Shown: positions 26,493 to 35,008, numbered from the stretch's first letter. The stretch: DNA of 52,912 nt from Paraburkholderia guartelaensis (GCF_004353905.1 NZ_SMOD01000050.1:1-52912); one strand, 5' to 3'. Program-made: numbers and translations. The notes: generated by a model from the sequence alone, not told the origin.

Positions 26493-27359
26493 TCACGAAC
26501 GATTCGCGAACTCGCGCGGCGTGACGCCGAGAAGCCGCGTCATCCAGTGCGCCATATGGCTTTGATGCGCGAACCCCGCTTCGAGCGCCACCTGGCTCAG
26601 GCCGAGTTTGCCTTCGATGAGCAGCGCCCTCGCGCGTTCGACGCGCCGCCGCACGACATATTGATGCACCGGCATACCCAGCGTTTCACGAAACAACGCC
26701 TTGAAATGCGGCACGCTCAGGTCGACGAGCGCGGCGAGTTCGCCGAGCGTGAGGCGTTGATCGAGATGGCTCTCGATGTAATCGGTCACGCGCGCCGCCT
26801 TGTGCGCTGCCAGCACGGCGGCGCGGCCTCGTAGCGGCGAATCCGCTGCACCAAGCAACCGCACGACCATTGCGGTGGAAATGCTCTCGGCAAATAGCGG
26901 GTCGCAAGCCGTTCCCGCTTCGATTTCGGCCAACAGCGCGCCCGCCAGCGAATTGATACGCGGGTCGCGCAACTGGAGATGCGGCTGGATCTCACGCCTG
27001 CCCCACGGGTTCTCCATTTGCTCCGCAATCGATCGCACGAAGCGGTCATCGAACCACACGCGCAGAATCGTGCAGTCCGACTCGTCAGTCCATTCGCCTT
27101 CGACCCCGGCAGGCACCACATCCGCGTCGCCGTGGGCCTGGAGCCGCGATTGACGTCGGCCGTCGCAAGCGCATCGCGCACGCACCGGCGTGCCGACATG
27201 AATACCAATACGGTGATACGTCATCGCGGGAAAGCGATGCTGCCCTGCACTAACACGCAGCAATTCCGCACCGCCGCCCTGCCAGCCCAATCCAGCGCTC
27301 GAACGCAAGCTAACGCTCGTTCCAGCATTGCGGATCGAATCTGCAGTCAGTGCGCTCAT
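26493..27359 (-). CDS. AraC-family transcriptional regulator
   Basis: Regulator of 288 residues. An N-terminal sensor domain (about 20-175) is followed by an AraC DNA-binding domain (about 190-286) with L-T-L-G-E-L-A-A-L-V-D-L-S-V-P-H-F-K-A-L-F-R-E-T and Q-V-A-L-E-A-G-F-A-H-Q-S-H-M-A-H-W. The ATG at 27359 has GAGGA seven bases upstream. It is divergent from the NmrA-like oxidoreductase gene at 27564 with a 204-bp promoter region, so it probably regulates it. Effector unknown. Confidence 0.92.
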   Translation of the reverse strand: MSALTADSIRNAGTSVSLRSSAGLGWQGGGAELLRVSAGQHRFPAMTYHRIGIHVGTPVRARCACDGRRQSRLQAHGDADVVPAGVEGEWTDESDCTILRVWFDDRFVRSIAEQMENPWGRREIQPHLQLRDPRINSLAGALLAEIEAGTACDPLFAESISTAMVVRLLGAADSPLRGRAAVLAAHKAARVTDYIESHLDQRLTLGELAALVDLSVPHFKALFRETLGMPVHQYVVRRRVERARALLIEGKLGLSQVALEAGFAHQSHMAHWMTRLLGVTPREFANRS

Positions 27360-27563
27360 GGCATTCCTCTTCGACGCTCAAGCCGTGCGGGAAATCGTGC
27401 GATGTTTGCGGCCAGTTTACTGGAATACGGAAGCGCTCGCGCACCGCGCAATAGTGGGCGTATTCAATCATCCGTTTCTGCGCAACGCCATCCGTTCCTG
27501 CGCGCCATGCGGCGTTCGTCTGCCTACGATGAGGCAGACCACGCAAACCAGGAGAAAGCGATC

Positions 27564-28451
27564 ATGTATGTGATTTTTGGAGCATCGGGCAAAGCCGGGC
27601 GCGTCACCGCCGCCGCGATGCGTCGTGCAGGCAAGCCCGTGCGCGCCGTCGTGCGCCACGCTCGCCAGGGCGAAGCTCTCGCTGAGCTGGGCTGCGAAAT
27701 TGTCCTCGCCGATCTGACCGACGCGCAATCGGTCGCGGCCGCGATCAAAGGCGCTCACGCCGTTCAACTGCTATGCCCCGTCCCATCCGGTGATAGCGAT
27801 CCCGAAACAACCATGCGCAAGATGATCGACGTCGCGACCGACGCCCTGCGCGAAAACCCACCCGCCACGCTGCTCGCCATTTCCGACTATGGCGCGGAAC
27901 TGCCGTTGAATACGGGCATCACGCGGCTATATCACTACCTGGAAAAGCGGCTGAAACCCATTGCAACCCAATTGACGTTGCTGCGCTCGGCGGAACATAT
28001 GCAGAACTGGGCGGCGTTCATTCCCGGCGCGCTCGCAACCGGTACGCTGCCAAGCCTCCATCTACCCTTGGAGCGCCGCTTTCCCACTGTCGCCGCACAG
28101 GACGTTGGCGCAGCGAGCGCCGAGTTGCTGCTCGAATCGCATCGGTCTGACACGACGAGAATCGTGAGCATAGAAGGGCCGCAGAGAGTCAGCGTGATCG
28201 ACATCGCGGCGGCACTGAGCGAGGCGAGCGGCCGCACGATCATGCCTCTTGCGCTGCCGCGCGAAGCGTGGACACCCATGCTTCTCAAAGCCGGACTCAG
28301 CGACAATCACGGCCGGCTCATCACCGATCTGTACGACGTTTACAACACCGGCCGCATCGACGTGGAAGCAAGCCGCAGCGAGCGGCGCTTCGGCACGACC
28401 GCGTTACGCGACGTGTTCTGCCCACTCGTTGCGAAATTCAACAGCCAATAG
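27564..28451 (+). CDS. NmrA-like NAD(P)-binding oxidoreductase
   Basis: Atypical short-chain dehydrogenase of 295 residues with an N-terminal Rossmann motif, M-Y-V-I-F-G-A-S-G-K-A-G-R-V. A-D-L-T-D-A-Q-S-V follows near residue 48, and A-E-H-M-Q-N-W replaces the classical SDR active site in the middle, as in NmrA, azoreductase-like and quinone-sensing proteins. ATG 27564 has AGGAGA about nine bases upstream; a long in-frame extension overlaps the divergent regulator and is rejected. It is the target candidate of the AraC gene. Substrate unknown. Confidence 0.88.
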   Translation: MYVIFGASGKAGRVTAAAMRRAGKPVRAVVRHARQGEALAELGCEIVLADLTDAQSVAAAIKGAHAVQLLCPVPSGDSDPETTMRKMIDVATDALRENPPATLLAISDYGAELPLNTGITRLYHYLEKRLKPIATQLTLLRSAEHMQNWAAFIPGALATGTLPSLHLPLERRFPTVAAQDVGAASAELLLESHRSDTTRIVSIEGPQRVSVIDIAAALSEASGRTIMPLALPREAWTPMLLKAGLSDNHGRLITDLYDVYNTGRIDVEASRSERRFGTTALRDVFCPLVAKFNSQ

Positions 28452-28470
28452 CGCAAACGCCGCCGTGACA

Positions 28471-28496
28471 AAAAACCGGGCGCTGCAAGCGCCCGG
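28471..28496. terminator. Hairpin with U-tract on the minus strand
   Basis: A perfect 9-bp stem CCGGGCGCT/AGCGCCCGG with a GCA loop (28476-28496) is preceded on the plus strand by AAAAAA. It therefore has a U-tract only for minus-strand transcription. It lies 19 bp beyond the NmrA-like stop and probably ends that transcript too, though inefficiently. No minus-strand gene that would need it was found. Confidence 0.65.
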
Positions 28497-28765
28497 CCGT
28501 TCCTGCATGACTATGCAGGCCATCTGTAGCATATCCGTAAGGAAGCGCAAGCATTTTGTCACGACGAACTCGGGGCCGATCCCGCTTGCCGTAACGAAAT
28601 CTTATGAAAGATTCGCATTGCGAAGATGCGGCTTCGTTCACGCGTTTTCCTCTGCGGAAATCGAATGGCTCAGCCTCTTTTCCGATTCGGCTATTTCGTT
28701 TGTTATCCTCATCAACTGCTCGCGCAAACGCACACAACGCCTCGTTGGAAAACGGCAACACGATA

Positions 28766-28788
28766 GCTGGATTCAATTTGAATCCAGC
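28766..28788. promoter_or_regulatory. 23-bp perfect palindrome abutting the Pho box
   Basis: Arms GCTGGATTCAA and TTGAATCCAGC (11 bp each) surround a single T. It ends exactly where the Pho box begins. This is far stronger symmetry than expected by chance and suggests a second regulator at the pstS promoter, or a hairpin in the untranslated leader if transcription starts upstream of it. Confidence 0.55.
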
Positions 28789-28806
28789 CTGTCACCATCC
28801 TGTAAT
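28789..28806 (+). promoter_or_regulatory. Pho box (PhoB-binding site)
   Basis: CTGTCAC-CATC-CTGTAAT is two 7-bp direct repeats of the CTGTCAT type with a 4-bp spacer, the standard Pho box layout. It lies 65 bp upstream of the pstS start, so the gene is predicted to be induced under phosphate limitation. Confidence 0.8.
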
Positions 28807-28870
28807 TGAAACTACGCGGACCAGACAGACTCCGCGACATCCCATAGAACATGAATAACGGGAGAGGCTC

Positions 28871-29908
28871 GTGAGACCATTGCGCCCCCTGATTACCGCG
28901 CTCGTTTGCGGCGTTTGTGCGTTGACGGCCCATGCCGAAGACGTGACTGGATGCGGCAGCACGCTCGCCGCTCCCCTCTACACCCACTGGGCCACCGCCT
29001 ACCAGAAATCCGGCGGCGGCAAGGTCATCTACCGCAGTACCGGCTCCACGGACGGCATCAAGCAAATCGTCGCGCACGCGGTCGACTTCGCCGGCTCCGA
29101 TGCCCCGCTCACGAGCGAGCAATTGAGCAAGGATGGATTACGGCAGTTCCCCACCGCGATCGGCGGCGTGGTTCCGGTCGTGAATCTTCCAGGCATCAAG
29201 GCCGGGCAGTTGATGCTGAACGGCGAGGTGCTGGGTCAGATCTTTCTCGGCAAGATCCTGTACTGGGACGACCCGGCCATCGCGCGGCTCAATCCGAAGA
29301 TCAAGATGCCCGACACGCCGATCGCCGTCGTGCGGCGTCTCGATGGTTCGGGCACGACGCTGATCTGGACGCACTATCTCTCGCAGGTGAGCCCCGAATG
29401 GAAACGCAGGGTGGGCGAAGGCACCAGTGTTCACTGGCCCCTGGGGATAGGCGGTAATGGTAATGAAGGCGTCGCCACGTTCGTGGGCTATCTGCCCGGG
29501 GCAATTGGCTATGTCGCCTGGGACTTCACGAAGCAGAATCATCTGACCTACACGGCCATGACGAACGCGGCGGGTGAGATCGTGGAGCCGGGCATCGATA
29601 CATTCACCGCAGCCGCCGCGAATGCGGACTGGTCAAGTTCGCTCTTTCAGGTGCTGACCAATCAGCCGGGCAAGGACGCATGGCCCGTGATGGGCGCGAC
29701 CTACGTGCTGTTGCAGGCGACACCGGACCACTCGGCGCGTAACACGGCGACGCTGAAGTTCTTCGATTGGGCGTTCGCGCACGGCGAGCCGACAATTCAG
29801 GCACTGGACTATATTCCGCTGCCTGCCGTTGTCGTCACGAAAATCCGCGCGCAATGGCAAGGCGATAAAAGCGACGACCCCGCACCCAAAACCGTAACCG
29901 CTCAGTAG
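28871..29908 (+). CDS. pstS: Phosphate-binding protein PstS (orphan paralogue)
   Basis: Periplasmic phosphate-binding protein of 345 residues. The start is a GTG preceded by GGGAGAG. The signal peptide ends at A-H-A-E-D. Phosphate-site blocks are G-C-G-S-T-L-A-A-P-L-Y, Y-R-S-T-G-S-T-D-G-I-K-Q, D-F-A-G-S-D-A-P-L and R-L-D-G-S-G-T-T. The last has Leu where most PstS have Ser. No pstC, pstA, pstB or phoU follows, so it is a lone PstS that must work with a transporter encoded elsewhere or have a different role such as sensing or surface exposure. A Pho box upstream predicts PhoB control. Confidence 0.93.
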   Translation: MRPLRPLITALVCGVCALTAHAEDVTGCGSTLAAPLYTHWATAYQKSGGGKVIYRSTGSTDGIKQIVAHAVDFAGSDAPLTSEQLSKDGLRQFPTAIGGVVPVVNLPGIKAGQLMLNGEVLGQIFLGKILYWDDPAIARLNPKIKMPDTPIAVVRRLDGSGTTLIWTHYLSQVSPEWKRRVGEGTSVHWPLGIGGNGNEGVATFVGYLPGAIGYVAWDFTKQNHLTYTAMTNAAGEIVEPGIDTFTAAAANADWSSSLFQVLTNQPGKDAWPVMGATYVLLQATPDHSARNTATLKFFDWAFAHGEPTIQALDYIPLPAVVVTKIRAQWQGDKSDDPAPKTVTAQ

Positions 29909-29989
29909 CGTCCACAAACGCCGCTGAAAATCGTCGCGTTGATGGGGGATGAGCAAACGTGGGCGGAGTTCAATGACGGCGCGCGTGCA

Positions 29990-30217
29990 TCAACGCCTGG
30001 CAGCTTTGCGCCTGCGGGAATCGGATTTACGGCAGAGGTCCGTCAACACCCAGCGGGCGATGATCTCGGGACGATTCGTTCCGTACTGCGCGAACTTGAT
30101 TTCGTTTTCGAAGTAGACGATGACGCTTCCGGTCATCACGCGGTAAGCGCCCGCGTAGTTCACACCATCCAGTTCGACGCTCAGTGGATGGGTGGTTTCG
30201 TATTCTGCAAGAGCCAA
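29990..30217 (-). CDS. Small hypothetical protein with TTG start (75 residues)
   Basis: The frame encodes L-A-L-A-E-Y-E-T-T-H-P-L-S-V-E-L-D-G-V-N-Y, then G-S-V-I-V-Y-F-E-N-E-I-K-F-A-Q-Y-G, and ends in a basic tail K-S-D-S-R-R-R-K-A-A-R-R. The alternating pattern suggests a small beta-rich protein. No ATG is present near the front and an in-frame stop lies 15 bases upstream, so the start is TTG 30217, or an internal GTG. A fair promoter sits directly upstream. I recognise the style of a conserved Burkholderia small protein but cannot name a family. Confidence 0.55.
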   Translation of the reverse strand: MALAEYETTHPLSVELDGVNYAGAYRVMTGSVIVYFENEIKFAQYGTNRPEIIARWVLTDLCRKSDSRRRKAARR

Positions 30218-30245
30218 GGGTAAGCGCGAAAATGTCTAAATTATG

Positions 30246-30275
30246 ACAATATCGTTTCGCGCCCCTATCGGTCAA
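30246..30275 (-). promoter_or_regulatory. Sigma-70-type promoter for the small minus-strand gene
   Basis: On the minus strand TTGACC (30275-30270) and TATTGT (30251-30246) are separated by 18 bp, within an unusually AT-rich patch for this genome. Transcription would start about 20 bases before the TTG start at 30217. Confidence 0.45.
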
Positions 30276-30293
30276 TTAAATATGCGTTTTGTT

Positions 30294-30566
30294 TCATATT
30301 GACGATTGTCGTCCCGATTTCAGCACATTACGGGGACCTGACGAACCCTTTAACGGGGCGCGCATTAATGCCGCCTGGCTCAGCCTGCCATACGGGCTTG
30401 CCGCGAACCACCGCTCGCCGACGGAAGCGCTCCAGGCATTCACCCAACGCGTCGCCATCAATATTTCGCTCTCTGCTTCGGCATTCATCAGCCGCTTCAT
30501 TGCCAGGCCAAGGCGGTGCATTGCATACCGCTTACGGCGCGCTTCAGCATCCACTCGCGCGTTCAT
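30294..30566 (-). CDS. Small hypothetical basic protein (90 residues)
   Basis: No family recognised. The protein begins MNARVDAEARRKRYAMHRLG and continues with a helical, basic stretch (L-A-M-K-R-L-M-N-A-E-A-E-S-E-I-L-M-A-T-R-W). The ATG at 30566 has AGAGG upstream, better than the longer frame starting at 30674. No signal peptide or membrane helix. Codon use is like its neighbours. It lies upstream of, and on the same strand as, the 75-residue gene. Confidence 0.5.
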   Translation of the reverse strand: MNARVDAEARRKRYAMHRLGLAMKRLMNAEAESEILMATRWVNAWSASVGERWFAASPYGRLSQAALMRAPLKGSSGPRNVLKSGRQSSI

Positions 30567-30732
30567 CGTCTCGCCTCTTCCGGTTGGGTATTGCGTAGAA
30601 AAAACCTGGAGACCCACCTGCACCGATACCTTGCGAAGCCGGAGCACCACTCCCGCCGAACTACGCGAGAGCACTCATTAAGGCACGGAAATAAAGGCGG
30701 AAACATCAGGGAGAGTATTGAGGGCCGCCGCC

Positions 30733-30873
30733 ATGAAAGCGCTTTCGCCGGACGACGGGAAAAAGGGCGCGCCACGCACGACGATCTGGCTCTCTGCTCA
30801 ACACTACGCCGGCCATATGACACTCGTTAGTAAGCCACGGATTCGTGCCATTTTGTCGAAATCCAACCGATGA
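30733..30873 (+). CDS. Short upstream ORF coupled to the methyltransferase (46 residues)
   Basis: A 46-codon frame begins MKALSPDDGKKGAPRTTIWL and its stop overlaps the methyltransferase start as ATGA. AGGG lies about nine bases before its ATG. The 4-bp overlap suggests translational coupling, either a true small basic protein or a leader peptide. The region 30567-30732 before it holds no other gene that I can see. Confidence 0.4.
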   Translation: MKALSPDDGKKGAPRTTIWLSAQHYAGHMTLVSKPRIRAILSKSNR

Positions 30874-31841
30874 ATGGCGGCGACCTGACGCCGCACCGGG
30901 CGATCATGATGGATCGGCAACCCCTCACCAGAAGGTTCACAGCGCATCGATCCATGCGAACAACGACACAAGGCGGCCCCCGATTCGCGCTCGGACGCGC
31001 ACTGAAGCAACCGTTGCTCAATGCAGTCGCCCGGTTGCCCGACAGTGTGCAGCGAGTGATGTTTACACCGCCCATACGCCGCATCTGCATTCGCGTCCCG
31101 GTATTGCGCGCGGTGTATTCTGGGTGCCTGCGGCGCCACCCCATCGATCTTCAGTACGGGACGGACACGAGTGGGCTCGTCGATGCCAATGCGCTGCAGC
31201 GCGACGCCCAACTTGCCGCCCAACTCAGGCCTTACATGGGCTCGCAGCCGACGATCATCCGCCGTGCGCTCGACACCCTGGGCGATATCACCGGCTACAC
31301 GTTCATGGACATCGGTTGCGGCAAAGGCCGGCCGATGATCGTCGCCTCCGAATACCCATTCTCCCTGGCGCTCGGCTACGACATCAGCGCGGACCTCGTG
31401 AGAACGGCAAACGCGAACGCGACCGTCATGGCGCGGCGCTTTCCGCAACGGCCGCCCATTCGCGCATTGCACGCCAATGTCGCCGATTTGAAGGTGCCGT
31501 CGGGCAATGTGGTCGTGTTTCTGTTCAATCCATTCGGGCCCGAGTTGATGGCGTCGTTGCTGGAGAAGCTCGAAGCGGGCCTCGCGAGCGGTACCATCCA
31601 GCATCTTTTCATCGTCTACGATAACCCTGTGTGCGGCGAAGTCTTCGACGGCTCCCCGCATTTGAAGCGCTGGTTCGCCGGCGTATTTCCGTACGATCAC
31701 GGCGAAGTCGGCTTCGGGCCTGAGGACCACGAGAACGTCGTCGTCTGGCAAAGCGTGCGCGGCGCGCGCCCTGACACATTCGCGGACCGCAATCGCCGCA
31801 TTACGACTAAAGACCGCCTCAGCACTTCCATTGAAGGCTGA
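30870..31841 (+). CDS. Class I SAM-dependent methyltransferase
   Basis: Cytosolic methyltransferase-like protein of 323 residues. Motif I is F-M-D-I-G-C-G-K-G-R-P-M-I (about 147-159), followed by A-L-G-Y-D-I-S-A-D-L at the acidic-loop position and V-V-F-L-F-N-P-F-G-P at motif IV. The N-terminal 100 residues carry many arginines. The GKGRP pattern resembles histone/lysine-methyltransferase-like (DOT1-type) bacterial proteins. The start is supported by the ATGA overlap with a short upstream frame. It forms a probable operon with the acetyltransferase-like gene 34 bp downstream. Acceptor unknown. Confidence 0.85.
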   Translation: MNGGDLTPHRAIMMDRQPLTRRFTAHRSMRTTTQGGPRFALGRALKQPLLNAVARLPDSVQRVMFTPPIRRICIRVPVLRAVYSGCLRRHPIDLQYGTDTSGLVDANALQRDAQLAAQLRPYMGSQPTIIRRALDTLGDITGYTFMDIGCGKGRPMIVASEYPFSLALGYDISADLVRTANANATVMARRFPQRPPIRALHANVADLKVPSGNVVVFLFNPFGPELMASLLEKLEAGLASGTIQHLFIVYDNPVCGEVFDGSPHLKRWFAGVFPYDHGEVGFGPEDHENVVVWQSVRGARPDTFADRNRRITTKDRLSTSIEG

Positions 31842-31875
31842 ATCACAAGCACCACGAATTCTTCAGGAGACGCAA

Positions 31876-33045
31876 GTGCCGACCTCCGTCGTGGCGATAT
31901 ACGATTCGTCGCCGGCTGCTTCCTTCCGGTACGCGTTGCGCACGTGCGAGACCGTCGATGCGTTTCGTGCATTCGAGCCGCAATGGCGTGCGCTTTTAAC
32001 GGGATCCGAGGCGTATTCGCCTTTCATCAGCTTTGCCTACTGCGAGGCTGCCGTGGCGGCCGCGCTCAAGAGCGGCGCGAAGGTCGAAATCGCGACAGTG
32101 CACGACGCGCGTGACCTTCTGGCGCTATGGCCCGTTGTCATCACGCGCGAAGGCGCGTGGCGATCGGCCCGGGCGCTGGGCTGCGGATGCGGCGAGGAAT
32201 ACGGCGGCCCGCTGATCGCCGACACCCGCCGCGCGGAACTTTACGATGCGGCAGTCCAGGCAGTCTTGCGGATTCACGCCGACGTACTCCACATTCCGAT
32301 GCTGGAAAACGGCAGCGCGCTGCAACATGCGCTCGACGCCGCGCCGCAGTCATGGGTGCAGCGCGCGCTGCCGCAGCGCTGGCGTGTGATGCCCGGCTAT
32401 TCGATCAACCTGCGCGCCGCGGCCACATGGAATGACTTCCTCGCAACACGGCATTCGACGTTGCGCAGCGCGCTGCGTTCGAGCGCGAAGCGGTTGCGGC
32501 GCGAAGGCGAAGTGAGTTTTGGGTGGTGCAACAGCGCCGAGGACACCGAACGCGTATTGAGGTGGCTATTCGCCAACAAACGCCAATGGGCGCTCAAGCG
32601 TGGAATCGAATCGCCCTATTTGATGAACGACAGCGTACGCGACTTCTTCATCGACCTTGCGAAGCGAACCGACCTGGCCAGCCTGCCGCTCGTCGCCTAT
32701 GTGCAGGTCAACGGGCAGCCGGTGGCGGCATCGGTCAATCTCGTCGGCACGCGCAGCGTCGAGTATTTGATCACCACCTACGACGAGGACTTCAGCGTGT
32801 TCTCGGTGGGGAACCTGCTGATCGAATACATCGCGCAATGGGCTCAAGAGCATGGCCGCGACTTCGACTTTCGGCCGCTGCACGGCGACTACAAGGTGCG
32901 CTGGGCGGATCGTGAGACAAAGCACGAATCGCGCATCGTCGTGCTCAATGCGCGCGGGCGGCTCATCGAGTTGGCGCTCTCATGGGCACAGGTCAGGCGC
33001 GTTTATCGAAAAGTCACGTCGCTTGTCCTGGCCCGCCTGAAATGA
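31876..33045 (+). CDS. CelD/BcsL-type GNAT acetyltransferase (FemAB-like)
   Basis: Protein of 389 residues with two GNAT-like halves, matching the cellulose-biosynthesis CelD/BcsL (Acetyltransf_6) family. Visible blocks are Y-S-P-F-I-S-F-A-Y-C-E near 49, R-S-A-L-R-S-S-A-K-R-L-R-R near 212, and Y-D-E-D-F-S-V-F-S-V-G-N-L-L near 315, followed by F-D-F-R-P-L-H-G-D-Y-K-V-R-W. The start is GTG 31876, preceded by AGGAGA; a TTG-started extension would overlap the upstream gene. Members acylate polysaccharides or other cell-surface molecules. No cellulose or capsule genes are adjacent, so the target is unknown. Confidence 0.83.
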   Translation: MPTSVVAIYDSSPAASFRYALRTCETVDAFRAFEPQWRALLTGSEAYSPFISFAYCEAAVAAALKSGAKVEIATVHDARDLLALWPVVITREGAWRSARALGCGCGEEYGGPLIADTRRAELYDAAVQAVLRIHADVLHIPMLENGSALQHALDAAPQSWVQRALPQRWRVMPGYSINLRAAATWNDFLATRHSTLRSALRSSAKRLRREGEVSFGWCNSAEDTERVLRWLFANKRQWALKRGIESPYLMNDSVRDFFIDLAKRTDLASLPLVAYVQVNGQPVAASVNLVGTRSVEYLITTYDEDFSVFSVGNLLIEYIAQWAQEHGRDFDFRPLHGDYKVRWADRETKHESRIVVLNARGRLIELALSWAQVRRVYRKVTSLVLARLK

Positions 33046-33078
33046 GCGAATTGCGTGCATCGGCACCATAGGCACCGC

Positions 33079-34431
33079 TCACTGCCTCACCACACCGCCC
33101 TCCCCGTGCGTTTCGGTTTGTGGCGATTCGTCGAGCGTTTCGAGCGCCGGGTTGTGGTGGAGGACGAGTGCCGCGCCCGCGCCCACGAGGCCGGCTCCCG
33201 CAAGACATAGCAGGCCCGCGCCGAAGCCGCCCGTGCTGTCCTTGATCCAGCCCATCGCGTAGGGGCCGAAAAAGCCCGCCAGATTGCCGAGCGAATTGAC
33301 GGCGGCAATGCCGCCGGCCGCGGCCGCGCCCGAAAGGAACGCGGCCGGCAGCGTCCAGATCACCGGCAGGCAACCGAAAATGCCGAAACCCGCGATGGAA
33401 AGCGCCAGCATCTTGAGCACCGGATTATCGAGTCCAGCCGCAGCCGCGATACCGGCGGCCGCAACGGCCAGCGCAAATGCGACGTGGCGCTTGCGCTCCA
33501 GACGGCGGTCGGAATGCCGACCCCATAGCACCATCGAAACGACGCCCACCGCGTAGGGCAGCGCAGTGACGAAGCCTGTTTGCACGTTCGTGAGCCCGAA
33601 CGCCTTGACGATCTGCGGCAGAAAGAAACTGAGACCGTAATTGGTTGCATTCGCACCGAAATAGATCAGCGCCACCGCCAGCACGCGCGGATTGATCAGC
33701 GCCTCCAGCACACTGAACGTGCGCACCTTCTCCCGATGACGGCGCTCCTGCGCCTGGCGGTCGACGAGCCAGCGGCGCTCGTCGTCGGCGAGCCAGCTGG
33801 CATCGGCGGGTTTGTCGGTCAGATAAAACAGCACGCACACCGAGAGCACGAGCGCGGGTATTGCCTCGATCAGGTAGACCCACTGCCAGCCCGCAAGCCC
33901 CCCTCTGCCGTCCAGCGAAAGCAGCGAGCCGGAAACCGGGCCGCCGATTACCGTCGACAAAGGAATGGCCGCCATGAAATAGCCCACCACGCGCGCGCGG
34001 TATTTGGCGGGAAACCAGAGCGTCAGCAGAAAAATGATGCCGGGGAAGAAACCCGCCTCGGCGATGCCCAGCAAAATACGCAGTCCATAGAATACGTGCG
34101 CGTTCGACATGCCGGTGATGCGGGCAAGGTCCGGAATGAACGCCATCGCACCCGCGATAATGCCCCACGTGAACATGATGCGCGCGATCCAGCGCCTTGC
34201 GCCGAACCGTTCGAGCAGCAAATTCGAAGGCACCTCGAAGAAGAAATACGCAATGAAGAAGATCCCTGCGCCAAAGCCGAACGCGCTCGCGGAGAGATCG
34301 AGTGCCTTGTTCATCTGCAGTGCCGCAAAGCCGACGTTGACCCGATCGAGATACGCCACGAAGTAGCAAACGATCAGGAACGGCACGAGCCTTGCCGTCA
34401 CGCGCGCCATGGTGCGGGTTTCAAGCTCCAT
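33079..34431 (-). CDS. MFS transporter, anion:cation symporter (tartrate/phthalate) type
   Basis: Inner-membrane transporter of 450 residues with twelve predicted helices. The ACS-family start L-V-P-F-L-I-V-C-Y-F-V-A-Y-L-D-R-V-N-V-G-F-A and the motif R-I-L-L-G-I-A-E-A-G-F-F-P-G-I-I-F-L-L-T-L-W-F-P are clear. The family takes up organic acid anions such as tartrate, glucarate, phthalate or hydroxyphenylacetate. GGAG lies upstream of the ATG. It is a monocistronic gene near the RraA/aminotransferase/hydrolase operon but separated by two small genes. Substrate unknown. Confidence 0.93.
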   Translation of the reverse strand: MELETRTMARVTARLVPFLIVCYFVAYLDRVNVGFAALQMNKALDLSASAFGFGAGIFFIAYFFFEVPSNLLLERFGARRWIARIMFTWGIIAGAMAFIPDLARITGMSNAHVFYGLRILLGIAEAGFFPGIIFLLTLWFPAKYRARVVGYFMAAIPLSTVIGGPVSGSLLSLDGRGGLAGWQWVYLIEAIPALVLSVCVLFYLTDKPADASWLADDERRWLVDRQAQERRHREKVRTFSVLEALINPRVLAVALIYFGANATNYGLSFFLPQIVKAFGLTNVQTGFVTALPYAVGVVSMVLWGRHSDRRLERKRHVAFALAVAAAGIAAAAGLDNPVLKMLALSIAGFGIFGCLPVIWTLPAAFLSGAAAAGGIAAVNSLGNLAGFFGPYAMGWIKDSTGGFGAGLLCLAGAGLVGAGAALVLHHNPALETLDESPQTETHGEGGVVRQ

Positions 34432-34588
34432 ATCTGTCTCCTTCGAGGCCGGCTGTCCGGCGCGGTGCGCCAGTTGCAGGCCGGACCTTTCGTCCGTTTG
34501 GTATCGTTAAAGACTAGTCGCTCGCGGCGCGATACGAAAGGACGGTTCACATGGTGGGATATGGGCCGAAAGCGGAATTAAGGCGCCA

Positions 34589-35008
34589 TTAAAGCTTCGG
34601 ACACGAAAGCACTTGCAATGGCTGCGTGGCAACGCCGGGCTGGGCGCCACCGGCCGGTGTGCCCTGCGGCGGCGTCGAGACGAGACGCACGCTGTCTGGA
34701 CCCGCGTTGGCGAGCGCGTACTTCTCCTCGCTGCCTTCGGGTTGCCAGTACGCGCGAAATACGGATCCATCGCTGAAAACGAGCAGCGTGCCGTGCGTGG
34801 CCTGCCCTGCGGAAACGAAATCGACCGGTTCGCCGGTGCGCAATGCGAAGCCGCCGGCGGCGTTTGTCCCCACGAGCTTGCCGCACGGCGGCGAGGCGTC
34901 GGGGGTGGGAGTGGGATCTGCGCCATGCGCTGGCTGGGTCGCGAGCAACGCCACGCCGAGACACGACGACAACGCGAGCGTAAGAACCGTTTTCACGCGC
35001 AACCTCAT
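34589..35008 (-). CDS. Secreted hypothetical protein (139 residues)
   Basis: Exported protein with a Sec signal peptide M-R-L-R-V-K-T-V-L-T-L-A-L-S-S, cleavage near A-H-G-A-D-P. The mature part is short, Pro/Gly-rich, with two cysteines (P-P-C-G-K and L-S-C-P-K) that could form a disulfide. G-T-L-L-V-F-S-D-G-S-V-F-R-A-Y-W in the middle suggests a small beta-sheet domain. The start is at the basic M-R-L-R rather than the longer frame. No family recognised. Confidence 0.75.
   Translation of the reverse strand: MRLRVKTVLTLALSSCLGVALLATQPAHGADPTPTPDASPPCGKLVGTNAAGGFALRTGEPVDFVSAGQATHGTLLVFSDGSVFRAYWQPEGSEEKYALANAGPDSVRLVSTPPQGTPAGGAQPGVATQPLQVLSCPKL

Larger units (their letters stand above)
28452..28870 (+). 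other. Long 5' region of the orphan pstS
   Basis: These 419 bp hold no convincing gene. After the hairpin at 28471-28496, the only structures I see are the 23-bp palindrome and the Pho box at 28766-28806, about 65 bp upstream of the pstS GTG. The stretch is more AT-rich than the flanking genes, as expected of a promoter region. Confidence 0.6.

Noticed and set aside
28438..28776. 112-codon minus-strand frame upstream of pstS.
   Set aside because: Spans a terminator-like hairpin, has no ribosome site or recognisable protein features, and covers the promoter palindrome.
29939..30223. Plus-strand frame opposite the 75-residue gene.
   Set aside because: The minus-strand frame has a promoter and a more protein-like sequence; the plus frame has no ribosome site.
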